Shown here in pieces: positions 17,355-25,646 of a DNA stretch of 64,000 nt. How positions within the stretch are numbered: the first letter of the stretch is position 1; every line of letters starts with the position of its first letter. Under the pieces are notes generated by a model. The model did no database searches. It was not told the DNA's origin and worked only from the letters and a program-made list of their open reading frames with translations. This stretch comes from Sterolibacterium sp964437515. GTDB taxonomy: Bacteria; Pseudomonadota; Gammaproteobacteria; Burkholderiales; Rhodocyclaceae. The stretch spans positions 15,533 through 79,532 of the forward strand of contig CAYTHB010000003.1 of assembly GCA_964437515.1 (NCBI GenBank), in the 5' to 3' direction. Both the position numbers and the translations under genes were made by a program.

Positions 17355-17546
17355 ATGGCAAAAAATTACGTTTCGGAACACACGCAATTCATGTGTGACT
17401 GGCTGAAAAAACACCCTGAACAGCAAGTCGAAAAATTTAAGGGACGCAAGCTGTGGTGGGACAAAACGCCCCAGTCATTAGATGAATTGCGTCGGCTTCA
17501 AGACGCCAATGTGGGACAAAAAGGATATGTGTACGACGTGAACTGA
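17355..17546 (+). CDS. DUF3460 family protein
   Basis: A 63-residue protein of the betaproteobacterial DUF3460 family: MAKNYVSEHTQFM, then WLKKHPEQ, GRKLWWDK and a C-terminal YVYDV. It has no signal peptide or membrane segment and the function is unknown. ATG 17355 is preceded by CTGGAGTCTCTC. It sits 42 bp after spoT and probably shares its transcript. Confidence 0.82.
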   Translation: MAKNYVSEHTQFMCDWLKKHPEQQVEKFKGRKLWWDKTPQSLDELRRLQDANVGQKGYVYDVN

Positions 17547-17648
17547 AACGCTGAATCTAGATCGAACATCAATGCTGTTTCGGTCGAGACGGTGCTTCTT
17601 CCTTTACAATCACACAATTCAGCGCAACACGAAATATTAGCTTTTGCT

Positions 17649-17669
17649 TATAATGCAGGCCTGCATTAT
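17649..17669 (+). promoter_or_regulatory. -10 element overlaid by a perfect 20-bp palindrome
   Basis: A consensus TATAAT (17649-17654) overlaps a perfect palindrome at 17650-17669 whose arms are ATAATGCAGG and CCTGCATTAT. It lies 21 bp before the ATG of the methyltransferase gene. The dyad would let a dimeric repressor cover the promoter of the PIMT-rhodanese-tolC run. No convincing -35 box is visible. Confidence 0.6.
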
Positions 17670-17690
17670 GAATTATGGAGACTTCGTCGA

Positions 17691-18356
17691 ATGAATCTCG
17701 AACAAGCCCGCTTCAATATGATCGAACAGCAGCTCCGTACCTGGGAGGTGCTCGACCAGAACATCATCGATCTGCTGTATGTCGTTCGGCGCGAAGAGTT
17801 TGTCCCGCAAGCCTATCGTCAGCTTGCCTTTGCGGATACGGAGATTCCGCTGGGTCATGGCGCTTCCATGCTGCCACCCAAGATAGAGACGCGTATCCTG
17901 CAAGCACTGCATTTGAGAAAATCTGACCGTGTTCTTGAAATCGGTACGGGCTCGGGTTATATGGCAGCCTTGCTGGCTGCTCATGCGGCACAGGTGCTGA
18001 CGGTCGAGATTGTTCCTGAGTTGGCAGATAAGGCAACAGATACGTTTCGAAAACAAGGTGTCGATAACGTCATTGTTTCGCTGGGGAATGGCGCACGAGG
18101 CTGGCCTTCACAGGCTCCTTACGATGCCATCATGGTTTCTGGTGCGGTTCCTGAAGTTCCTTCCTGTCTGCTGGATCAACTCAAGGTAGGGGGGCGCATG
18201 ATTGCCTTTGTTGGGACGGCACCGCTCATGGAAGTGCAGCGAATTACACGTACGGCACCCGCTGCCTTTCAGGTGGAAGCCCTTTTCGAGACACAGGTGC
18301 CTGACCTGATCTGTGAAGGGACGCTGTCTCAGTCGTCATCTTCTTTCTGCCTGTAA
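17691..18356 (+). CDS. Protein-L-isoaspartate O-methyltransferase family protein
   Basis: A 221-residue SAM-dependent methyltransferase of the PIMT family. LRTWEVLDQNIIDLLYVVRREEFVP, LPPKIETRILQAL and the SAM motif VLEIGTGSGYMAALLA are clear. The tail after ~residue 170 is shorter than in classic Pcm. Betaproteobacterial copies beside rhodanese and tolC belong to this Pcm-like group, whose real substrate may differ from damaged protein. ATG 17691 fits the family; the frame open to 17592 runs through the promoter. Confidence 0.88.
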   Translation: MNLEQARFNMIEQQLRTWEVLDQNIIDLLYVVRREEFVPQAYRQLAFADTEIPLGHGASMLPPKIETRILQALHLRKSDRVLEIGTGSGYMAALLAAHAAQVLTVEIVPELADKATDTFRKQGVDNVIVSLGNGARGWPSQAPYDAIMVSGAVPEVPSCLLDQLKVGGRMIAFVGTAPLMEVQRITRTAPAAFQVEALFETQVPDLICEGTLSQSSSSFCL

Positions 18357-18377
18357 CTGTTCCATTCGATCATTCGG

Positions 18378-18701
18378 ATGCAGAATATCAGCGCACTGCA
18401 GCTTGCCACATGGCTTCGCGATACACAACGCGAACAGCCGGTGCTGATTGATGTGCGTGAGCCGTGGGAGTTCAATGTGTGTCACATCGAGGGTTCTACT
18501 CCGTTACCCATGAGCCGTATTCCGCAGCTTTGGTCTGACTTGAATCCCGCCGCTGAAACCGTGGTGATTTGTCATCATGGCCACCGTAGCCTTCAGGTCG
18601 CCTTGTTTCTTGAGCATCAAGGATTTTCACACGTCACCAATCTCGTTGGTGGAATTGCGGCTTGGGCACACCAGGTCGAGCCTGCCATGCCCACTTACTG
18701 A
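18378..18701 (+). CDS. Single-domain rhodanese-like protein
   Basis: A 107-residue rhodanese domain with DVREPWEFNVCHIEGS, PLPMSRIP and the active loop CHHGHRS (Cys near residue 65). Such proteins carry sulfane sulfur as a persulfide; the partner is unknown. It lies 21 bp after the methyltransferase and is followed by tolC, a conserved betaproteobacterial neighbourhood. Confidence 0.9.
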   Translation: MQNISALQLATWLRDTQREQPVLIDVREPWEFNVCHIEGSTPLPMSRIPQLWSDLNPAAETVVICHHGHRSLQVALFLEHQGFSHVTNLVGGIAAWAHQVEPAMPTY

Positions 18702-18748
18702 TGAAGCATGATCGAATCTGTCTGCGAAATAAGGCTAAGGCGTATGTC

Positions 18749-20125
18749 ATGAATAAAATGCTCCCGATTTTGCTGAGTTCCGTCTTGGTCATGGGAACGG
18801 CGCATGCGGCTGATTTGCTCAGTGTGTATCGCGATGCCATTACTTATGATGCTCAATTTGCATCCGCACGCGCATCGCGGGATGCCGGGCTCGAAAAATT
18901 GCCACAAGCCAAGGCGGGTCTCAAGCCACAGGTCAATTTCACGGCAGATACCAAATGGAATGACACCGTCACCAATTTGCGAGTTTCGCCGGTCATGTCC
19001 CTGGGGCCTATTTTCGGGCCATTCATCGGAGAATTCATTCCGACCCAGAATGTCGTTCGTTACAACACCCGTTCATGGGGGGTGAGTCTGGCGCAACCTT
19101 TGTTTCGCTGGCAAAACTGGTCAACATATAAACAAGCTGAACTGTCGATAGCCAGTACCGAGATTCAATACACACTGGCCAAGCAAGGCTTGATTGAACG
19201 TGTTGCCCAGGCTTATTTCGATGTGCTGCAGGCTCAGGAGGACGTTGCAACGGCAGAAGCGCAAAAGGCCGCGATTGACGAACAGCTTGCCGCAGCCAAA
19301 CGCAACTTTGAAGTCGGAACATCCACCATCACCGATACCCACGAAGCGCAGGCTCGGCATGATCTGGTATCTGCCAGCCTCATTGCAGCGCAAAATGATC
19401 TGCTCATCAAGAAACAGGCCTTGACTGCATTGATCGGCAAAGAGCCCGATGCCCTGAAAGGCCTCAAATCAGGTGCAGAACTGACGCCCCCGGATCCCGA
19501 AGATATTACGCCCTGGATCGAATCAGCTGAAAAAGATAACCTCAATGTCCAGTTGGCCAAGACGGCTTTTGAAATTTCCAATCGAGAGATCGAAAAGAAC
19601 CGGGCGGGGCATATGCCCACGCTGGACCTGGTTGCGCAACATGGTCGTCAGACCAGCGGTATTGGCCAGATGGGAACCCTCCTGGGGGGCACGAACACGG
19701 ATGCCACGGTGGTTGGGCTACAGCTCAATATTCCGGTTTTTTCAGGTGGGTTGACGGCATCCCGAACGCGCGAATCCGTGGCCTTGCGTGAGAAGGCAAA
19801 ATCTGACCTCGACAATGCCCAACGTATGGCGGTTTTGGGAACGCGCCAAGCTTATCTGGGCGTCTCATCGGGACTAGCGCAGGTCAAGGCACTGGAGCAG
19901 GCTTTACTTTCTTCTCAGTCAGCACTGGATTCCAACAAGCTGGGCTATGACGTGGGTGTCCGCGTCAATATTGATGTATTGAACGCACAACAGCAGGTTT
20001 CAACCACACGTCGCGATCTGGCCAAGGCACGTTTGCAGACATTGATGGGGCAGCTCAAACTCAAATCCATGATTGGTGGATTGAGTGAGCAGGATCTCTC
20101 TGCCATCAATACACTGCTGGAGTAG
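18749..20125 (+). CDS. tolC: TolC-family outer-membrane efflux channel
   Basis: A 458-residue outer-membrane factor. A signal peptide (MNKMLPILLSSVLVMGTAHA, cleaved before ADLLSVY) is followed by the two TolC repeats, seen as YDAQFASARASRDAGLEKLPQAKAG-like and NRAGHMPTLDLVAQHG-like starts, and the DVGVRVNIDVLNAQQQ motif near the end. It forms the trimeric exit duct for type I secretion or RND efflux. No inner-membrane or adaptor genes are adjacent. ATG 18749 is preferred over the upstream open frame because it begins the signal peptide. Confidence 0.93.
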   Translation: MNKMLPILLSSVLVMGTAHAADLLSVYRDAITYDAQFASARASRDAGLEKLPQAKAGLKPQVNFTADTKWNDTVTNLRVSPVMSLGPIFGPFIGEFIPTQNVVRYNTRSWGVSLAQPLFRWQNWSTYKQAELSIASTEIQYTLAKQGLIERVAQAYFDVLQAQEDVATAEAQKAAIDEQLAAAKRNFEVGTSTITDTHEAQARHDLVSASLIAAQNDLLIKKQALTALIGKEPDALKGLKSGAELTPPDPEDITPWIESAEKDNLNVQLAKTAFEISNREIEKNRAGHMPTLDLVAQHGRQTSGIGQMGTLLGGTNTDATVVGLQLNIPVFSGGLTASRTRESVALREKAKSDLDNAQRMAVLGTRQAYLGVSSGLAQVKALEQALLSSQSALDSNKLGYDVGVRVNIDVLNAQQQVSTTRRDLAKARLQTLMGQLKLKSMIGGLSEQDLSAINTLLE

Positions 20126-20390
20126 CCGTTCGATATATTTTGTCAACGCAATCCAGAATGATGCGTTTTATTGGTGTCTTTTGAATCTTGTATTTCGTTT
20201 GCTGCGTTTTGTGTTTGCCCAGACATGGAACATGACAATACATGTAATAAAGTGTAAAGATGTTTTCAAAAAGCAGGTATTGAGGTAAGATAGACACAGG
20301 TTTTATCCGGGTTTGTTTCAGTTTTATTTGCTTTTTTGCGACTTTCACCCACGCATTAAAGTGTTTTCATTCATCGCATGAGAGGTCACC

Positions 20391-20732
20391 ATGAAAAGTA
20401 TCATCGCTGCTACCCTGACTGCCACCTTTGTTCTGGCTGCTGCTCCCACCTTTGCTGCTGACAGTGCTGAGCACATGCTGGCCAAAAAGAGCAATTGTCT
20501 GGCTTGTCATACAGAAACCAAGAAGCTGGTTGGTCCAGCATATCAAGACATTGCCAAGAAATATGCAGGCGACAAGAACGCCGAAGCCCGTTTGTTTGAT
20601 CGCGTGAAGAAGGGTACGGCTGCAACCGGTGGTGAAGTCTGGAAGATGGGTTCGGCCATGCCCCCCAACTCCGCTGTCAAGGATGAAGATGTCAAGAAGC
20701 TCGTCAAGTGGATTCTGGCAGGTGCCAAGTAA
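20391..20732 (+). CDS. Periplasmic class I cytochrome c (c551/c552 type)
   Basis: A 113-residue protein. A signal peptide ends at PTFA-ADSA. The haem site CLACH is near residue 37 and the axial Met lies in MGSAMPPNSAV. Mature size (~90 residues) fits the small soluble electron carriers that feed nitrite reductase or terminal oxidases. A good ribosome-binding site (GAGAGGTCACC) precedes ATG. It is monocistronic: a 265-bp A/T-rich gap lies upstream and a terminator follows. Confidence 0.92.
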   Translation: MKSIIAATLTATFVLAAAPTFAADSAEHMLAKKSNCLACHTETKKLVGPAYQDIAKKYAGDKNAEARLFDRVKKGTAATGGEVWKMGSAMPPNSAVKDEDVKKLVKWILAGAK

Positions 20733-20759
20733 TTCAGTTTGTCGCGTTTTATACGATGC

Positions 20760-20789
20760 AAAAAAGCCAGCTTGCGAGCTGGCTTTTTT
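20760..20789. terminator. Bidirectional rho-independent terminator
   Basis: A 13-base perfect stem (AAAAAAGCCAGCT, 20760-20772, with AGCTGGCTTTTTT, 20777-20789) and a four-base loop. With A and T runs on either side it can end transcription of both cytochrome c and the convergent fimV-like gene. Confidence 0.88.
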
Positions 20790-20870
20790 ACATCTGTGCA
20801 TGGCTTCCTAAACACCACAAGATAACGACATCCGCCATCTGCCATCCGGTTTCAGGTTTCACAACCCAGA

Positions 20871-22931
20871 TCAAATTGGCGGGAAGTCCATGGCTGGGGT
20901 GAGCTTGAGCAGGCTCCTGAGCAGCATGATTTCTTCGATCACTGTTTGTGGAAATCCGGTGCGCTGGCCGTCGCGGTTGTCTTCAAGAAGATGGATCAGA
21001 AACACTTCGCATTCAGGTTTGGGCCATAAGGACTGCAATTGCGTCATCAGATGGGGGTAATCTTCCAAGCTGTTGGGGAGGGTTTTGTCTGCAGACACAT
21101 CCCATGTGCTGACGGCGACGTTCAGTGCCTTGTTCAGGTCATGTGCAATTTTTTCAAAAGAGGCACGCTGATTTGTTTTGCGATAAATTTCCAATACCTT
21201 GAACCAGTGGGCAGGATCCTGATGCAGATTTTGATGGATGTGCTCCAACAAGGCGCGAGCCGCTTCCTGGGCTAATCCCAATGACATCATGAGATCCGCC
21301 AGTTCGATGGCAGGGTCAATGGCAGGATGTGAGGGAGCTTCAGGCGGAGCGGCAAGGGAGGCGTCGCTTTGTGTTATCGGAATCTGGAGCGCTGTATCAA
21401 GCGGCACGACCGGTGTCGCGGAGGTGGATGATGGGGAGGATGAAAGTTCGACAGAAGGTGTTGAAAAGGCTGGAGATGTGACGGATAAAGCATCAGTGGA
21501 AATGGGCTGCTTGATAGCTTGTACTGCCTTAGTTTCTTGAGGTGTTGTGATGGGGGTGTTGATATGTGGTGTGGATATGTTTGATACGCGGGGCTCAGAT
21601 TTTTCGATCGAAGATACGGGGGGTATTGAGCGGGAGCTCTGGGTGGCTGTATAAGACGCACTGCTATGGGTGTGCTGTGCTGCCGTGTCATGGTCGGATA
21701 AAGAAGAGGAAGGGGAGGGTGTCGATGAATAGATGCGGTGACGAAAGAACAGAACCAGCCCTGCACCGATGGCACCGCCCCCTACAATGGCGAGCAGTAA
21801 TTCAATCAGGTTGAAGGCGTTTTGGCGTTCATCGCGCAAACGCTGTATTTCGGCACGAAGGTGCTGTTGTTCCGCCTCAGCTTTTGTGAGGCGCTCATCG
21901 ACGAGAGTCAAATATTTTTTGACTTCACCGAAACTGTTGATCAGGGAAGTCAAGGTATCTGACAAGGCGGATTCAGTGCGCGTCTTGTCGTTCATCAACT
22001 GTTCCAGTCGATCCAGCGTTTGCCGAAACTCTTGAATCGTCAGGGTGGGCACTCGCCCTGATCCGATGATCAAGCGGCTATTAGACTGCGCCGTGGTAGG
22101 AGCGGGCGTGTGTGTGACTGGTACTGAAGGTGATTTTGACGTTGCTTCAACGGGGGCTGGCGTATTGCTGTTTGCCTGTGTGGGCAGCGATGCTGGAGGT
22201 GCAGACTCCCACGTCGGTAAGCCTTCGGGAATGTTCAGTCGTGTTCCTTCGGGAACAGGGACGGAGCCGACACGATCACCTGCATGGGTAAATAATTCAG
22301 GATTGACCTGCGCGATCATTTGTCGAAATTTGTCGCGCTGGGCGAGGCTTGAAGGGTAGCGCCAATGCGCCATTTTGTTGAGCGTCGTGTTGCGTGAGAT
22401 GACGAGTACGCCTGCCGGATCGGATATTTTTGAATTACCGGGTTTTGTCGAAGTGACCGGGGCGGTTGAGGTTGAAGCAGGTTTCGATGGAGGCGCAAGA
22501 GGGGGTTGTTTGACGATTTTGTTCGGGTTCGTCATCAACATGAAATCGCGTGAAATATGGGTATCGCAGCCGACTTTGATTCGAAAGCCTACAAATGGAC
22601 TGGTAATTCCCTGTGATGATTGCACGATCAACAGCGGTGCGCCGTTGTTGGATGCGATGGAAGCTCGCCCATTCTTGAAAAAATTTTCACCGTCAGGGTC
22701 ATTCGGGTGATACGAAAGCTTGATGCAATCCCGGGGGGGTAAAGCCTCCTTGGCGGACAGGCTCAAGGGTATTTCAAGTCGCAGAGGCTCACCCAGATGA
22801 GGTTCGGTGGTCGGGGTTCCGATCCCCAGGGCAAAGGCTGACAAGGGGAGTATCAAAGGCAGCAGCATGCTGCAACGAACGAAACGGACAGATGGTTTTT
22901 CGGGAAAAGGGGTTGGGTTATTGAACATCAT
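20871..22931 (-). CDS. FimV/HubP-like peptidoglycan-binding protein
   Basis: A 686-residue protein. A signal peptide (LPLILPLSAFALG) precedes the FimV N-domain (GEPLRLEIPLSL, FVGFRIKVGCDTHISRDFMLM). A LysM-like region follows (RNTTLNKMAHWRYP, FTHAGDRVGSVPVPEGTRLNIP), then a coiled coil (LTKAEAEQQHLRAEIQRLRDE), a transmembrane helix (ELLLAIVGGGAIGAGLVLFF), a long Ser/Thr/Pro-rich cytoplasmic spacer, and a C-terminal FimV helical domain (AIELADLMMSLGLAQEAARALL). FimV/HubP organise cell poles, type IV pili and chemotaxis arrays. It lacks the usual truA neighbour. Confidence 0.85.
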   Translation of the reverse strand: MMFNNPTPFPEKPSVRFVRCSMLLPLILPLSAFALGIGTPTTEPHLGEPLRLEIPLSLSAKEALPPRDCIKLSYHPNDPDGENFFKNGRASIASNNGAPLLIVQSSQGITSPFVGFRIKVGCDTHISRDFMLMTNPNKIVKQPPLAPPSKPASTSTAPVTSTKPGNSKISDPAGVLVISRNTTLNKMAHWRYPSSLAQRDKFRQMIAQVNPELFTHAGDRVGSVPVPEGTRLNIPEGLPTWESAPPASLPTQANSNTPAPVEATSKSPSVPVTHTPAPTTAQSNSRLIIGSGRVPTLTIQEFRQTLDRLEQLMNDKTRTESALSDTLTSLINSFGEVKKYLTLVDERLTKAEAEQQHLRAEIQRLRDERQNAFNLIELLLAIVGGGAIGAGLVLFFRHRIYSSTPSPSSSLSDHDTAAQHTHSSASYTATQSSRSIPPVSSIEKSEPRVSNISTPHINTPITTPQETKAVQAIKQPISTDALSVTSPAFSTPSVELSSSPSSTSATPVVPLDTALQIPITQSDASLAAPPEAPSHPAIDPAIELADLMMSLGLAQEAARALLEHIHQNLHQDPAHWFKVLEIYRKTNQRASFEKIAHDLNKALNVAVSTWDVSADKTLPNSLEDYPHLMTQLQSLWPKPECEVFLIHLLEDNRDGQRTGFPQTVIEEIMLLRSLLKLTPAMDFPPI

Positions 22932-23012
22932 GACGCAGGTTTTGGATGTGACCTTATTGCATGAATAATACGCATATTCACGATATTGAAACGTGATATT
23001 TTGAAATAACGA

Positions 23013-24758
23013 TCAATGATTGATCTTGCCCAGCTGTTCTCGAATGCGTGCGCTGTCATCGAGACGCAAAATGCGTGTGACGGCGGTTTGCAGGCTGGAG
23101 GCATCACTTTTCAATATCTGTTGTTTGATCTCCAGCAGTTGTGAGGGATGTAGCGAGAATTTACGCAGCCCCATGCCTAGCAGCAAACGTGTCATATTGA
23201 CATCTCCCGCCATTTCGCCACACATGGCAACAGGGAGCCCCGCACGCTCAGCGCGATCGATGACCTGAGCAATCAGACGCAGAACTGCGGGATGCAGCGG
23301 GTCATAAAGATGGGCGACTGCTTCGTCGCTACGGTCGATGGCGAGCATGTACTGGATCAGGTCATTGGTGCCTATGGACAGAAAATCGAGTCGCTTCAAA
23401 AAAGGGCCCAAGGCCATGGCGGCTGCGGGGATTTCGACCATGCCGCCGATTTTAACCGTGTCGTCGAACTTGATGCGTGCTTCGCGTAATTGCTCTTTGG
23501 CTTGAGCAATCATGGCAAGCGTCTGCTCGATTTCATGTGCATGAACCAGCATGGGAATCATGATGTACAGCTTGCCGTAATGAGAGGCACGCAGGATGGC
23601 GCGGAGCTGAGCCAGAAAAATTTGTGGTTCTGACAGGCAGTAGCGAATGGCGCGTCGCCCCAATGCGGGGTTGATTTCGGTGCGCGTCCGGCTGTCATGC
23701 AGGGCGCGCACCTGTTTGTCGGCGCCGATGTCGAGGGTGCGGATGGTGACGGGTTTGCCTGCCAAGGCTTTTGCCACGCTGCGATAAGCCTCGAACTGTT
23801 CGTCTTCGCTAGGTAGTTCGTCGCGATTCATGAACAGAAATTCGGTACGGAACAGCCCAACGCCTGCCGCACCGGATTCCTTGACCTTGTCGATATCCTG
23901 CGGCAATTCGATATTGGCATAGAGTTGAACATCCTCACCGTCCAGTGTGACGGTGCGCGCGGTACGCAGTCGTTTCAGTTTGTTGCGCTCGATCTCAAGC
24001 TCGCCCTGACGCAGCCTGTATTCTTCGAGTACGCGCTCGTCAGGATTGACAATCAGCACGCCACGCGCACCGTCAATAATCAGCAAATCATCGTCACGCA
24101 CCAGGGGGCGAGCATGATGCAAGCCTACAACGGCGGGTATTGCCAGACTGCGCGCAACAATGGCGGTGTGTGAGGTCGCTCCACCCAGATCAGTGACAAA
24201 GCCGCCAATACTGAGGCGTTTGAACTGGATGGTATCGGCCGGTGCCAGATCATGCGCCACGACGATGATGTCGTCATCCTCACGCCCCTTGCGCCGGCCG
24301 ATTTTCCGGGGCTTGCCCATGAGCACCTTGAGCAGTCGCTCAACCAGCTGGACAATATCATGCTTGCGTTCGCGCAGATAAACGTCATCCATTTCGTTGA
24401 ACTGCTCGACCAGATGTTCCATTTGTTGCACCAAGGCCCATTCGGCATTGCAACGTCGATCCTGAATCAATCCGCGTGGAATTTCGGCAATCAGCGGGTC
24501 ATCAAGAAACATGGTTTGCAGATCGACAAAGGCAGACAATTCAGCCGCAGCCCCTGGGGAGGCTTCCGCTTCAAGCCGAAGCTGATACAACTCGGCACGA
24601 ACCGTATCGAAGGCCTCGTCAAATCGCTTGAGTTCGGTGGGAATGTCGCGTTCGCGAACCTGATACTGGGCAACCTCCAGTGTGGCGTGCGAGATCAGTT
24701 GAGCATGGCCAATGGCGATGCCCGATGAAACAGCCAGTCCGTGCAGAGCAAAGGTCAA
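23013..24758 (-). CDS. ptsI: Phosphoenolpyruvate-protein phosphotransferase (PTS enzyme I)
   Basis: A 581-residue enzyme I. The phospho-accepting His197 lies in GGATSHTAIVARS. The PEP-binding barrel carries GLFRTEFLFM, RTLDIGADKQ, NPALGRRAIRYCL and MCGEMAGD. It takes phosphate from PEP and passes it to HPr. It is last in an EIIA-HPr-EI run, with 11 bp after ptsH. No EIIB/EIIC permease is present, so it most likely drives a regulatory phosphorelay. Confidence 0.96.
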   Translation of the reverse strand: MTFALHGLAVSSGIAIGHAQLISHATLEVAQYQVRERDIPTELKRFDEAFDTVRAELYQLRLEAEASPGAAAELSAFVDLQTMFLDDPLIAEIPRGLIQDRRCNAEWALVQQMEHLVEQFNEMDDVYLRERKHDIVQLVERLLKVLMGKPRKIGRRKGREDDDIIVVAHDLAPADTIQFKRLSIGGFVTDLGGATSHTAIVARSLAIPAVVGLHHARPLVRDDDLLIIDGARGVLIVNPDERVLEEYRLRQGELEIERNKLKRLRTARTVTLDGEDVQLYANIELPQDIDKVKESGAAGVGLFRTEFLFMNRDELPSEDEQFEAYRSVAKALAGKPVTIRTLDIGADKQVRALHDSRTRTEINPALGRRAIRYCLSEPQIFLAQLRAILRASHYGKLYIMIPMLVHAHEIEQTLAMIAQAKEQLREARIKFDDTVKIGGMVEIPAAAMALGPFLKRLDFLSIGTNDLIQYMLAIDRSDEAVAHLYDPLHPAVLRLIAQVIDRAERAGLPVAMCGEMAGDVNMTRLLLGMGLRKFSLHPSQLLEIKQQILKSDASSLQTAVTRILRLDDSARIREQLGKINH

Positions 24759-24769
24759 GGGGGTGTCTC

Positions 24770-25039
24770 CTATTCACCTTCACCAAATTTATCGGCAATC
24801 AGCGCCTGCAAGGCTTGCAAGGCTTCGTCGGCACGCTCTCCTTCCGTTTCGACAAAAACCTTGGAGCCCTTGCCCGCTGCCAGCATCATGACACCCATGA
24901 TGCTTTTCGCATTGATGCGCCGGCCATTGCGCTCCATCCAGACTTCGCAAGGAAAACTGCCGGCCAGCACGGTTAGCTTTGCGGATGCGCGGGCATGGAG
25001 TCCCAGTTTATTGACAATTTCAATTTCAAGTCGCGGCAT
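24770..25039 (-). CDS. ptsH: Phosphocarrier protein HPr
   Basis: An 89-residue HPr. His15 lies in LGLHARASAKL and the regulatory Ser46 in INAKSIMGVMML, so both EI phosphorylation and HPr-kinase control are possible. It accepts phosphate from PtsI and hands it to the EIIA encoded just upstream. An HPr kinase gene is not within the window. Confidence 0.96.
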   Translation of the reverse strand: MPRLEIEIVNKLGLHARASAKLTVLAGSFPCEVWMERNGRRINAKSIMGVMMLAAGKGSKVFVETEGERADEALQALQALIADKFGEGE

Positions 25040-25069
25040 GATGTGAAGTCCGGTGGTCAGTGTGTCTGA

Positions 25070-25459
25070 TCAATGATTCGGCATGTTGAGTACGCCATCA
25101 CGTCCTCCTCCGATGGCTTTGACAAGTAGAGTTTCCATGCCTTTTTCCCGATAGGTCAAGCTGCGCAGCAACATCGGCAGGTTGACTCCTGCAATACCTT
25201 CGATTCGGCCAGGTTCAAGCAGTTTCATGGCGACGTTGGCGGGCGTTGCACCAAAAATATCGGTCAGGATTAACACCCCATTGCCTTTATCGACCTGTTC
25301 GAGCATCTCGCGTGCCAAAGGCAGAATATCCAGAGGGTCATCCTGTGCCGCCACACCGAGCTGCGCCAGTTGCGGCGGTCGCCGGTTGAGGACATGGCAG
25401 GCACATTGCAGCAAAGACTCGCCGAGAGTGCCATGCGTAATTAGAAGCAAACCTATCAT
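25070..25459 (-). CDS. PTS EIIA component, mannose (EIIA-Man) type
   Basis: A 129-residue EIIA-Man fold protein. The phospho-His9 is in LLITHGTLGES; ILTDIFGATPANVA and the C-terminal VKAIGGGRDGV follow. In betaproteobacteria this protein sits with ptsH and ptsI and lacks sugar-specific partners. It is divergent from the aminotransferase gene; the 187 bp between the two starts must hold both promoters. Confidence 0.92.
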   Translation of the reverse strand: MIGLLLITHGTLGESLLQCACHVLNRRPPQLAQLGVAAQDDPLDILPLAREMLEQVDKGNGVLILTDIFGATPANVAMKLLEPGRIEGIAGVNLPMLLRSLTYREKGMETLLVKAIGGGRDGVLNMPNH

Positions 25460-25646
25460 TTCTCATCAACCGGAAAAGTACGCAGAACGCATTTTGCAAC
25501 ATAGACTTTATCTGGAATTTCATTGTAACGGCAAGGGAAATCCAAAGCATTCATCATTGATCCGTCCGTCATCGTGCAAGAAGATTAAAATTGCAGCTTT
25601 ATCTCGTCCGGTCGACATCCTCCGGAGAGGCGTTTTGGAGAAAGTC

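Noticed and set aside
20126..20390. Possible small gene between tolC and cytochrome c
   Set aside because: Short frames on both strands have no ribosome-binding site or motif. The region is A/T-rich and best read as a promoter region.
25182..25646. N-terminal extension of the aminotransferase
   Set aside because: It is antisense to the EIIA gene. ATG 25647 has a proper ribosome-binding site and starts the family homology.
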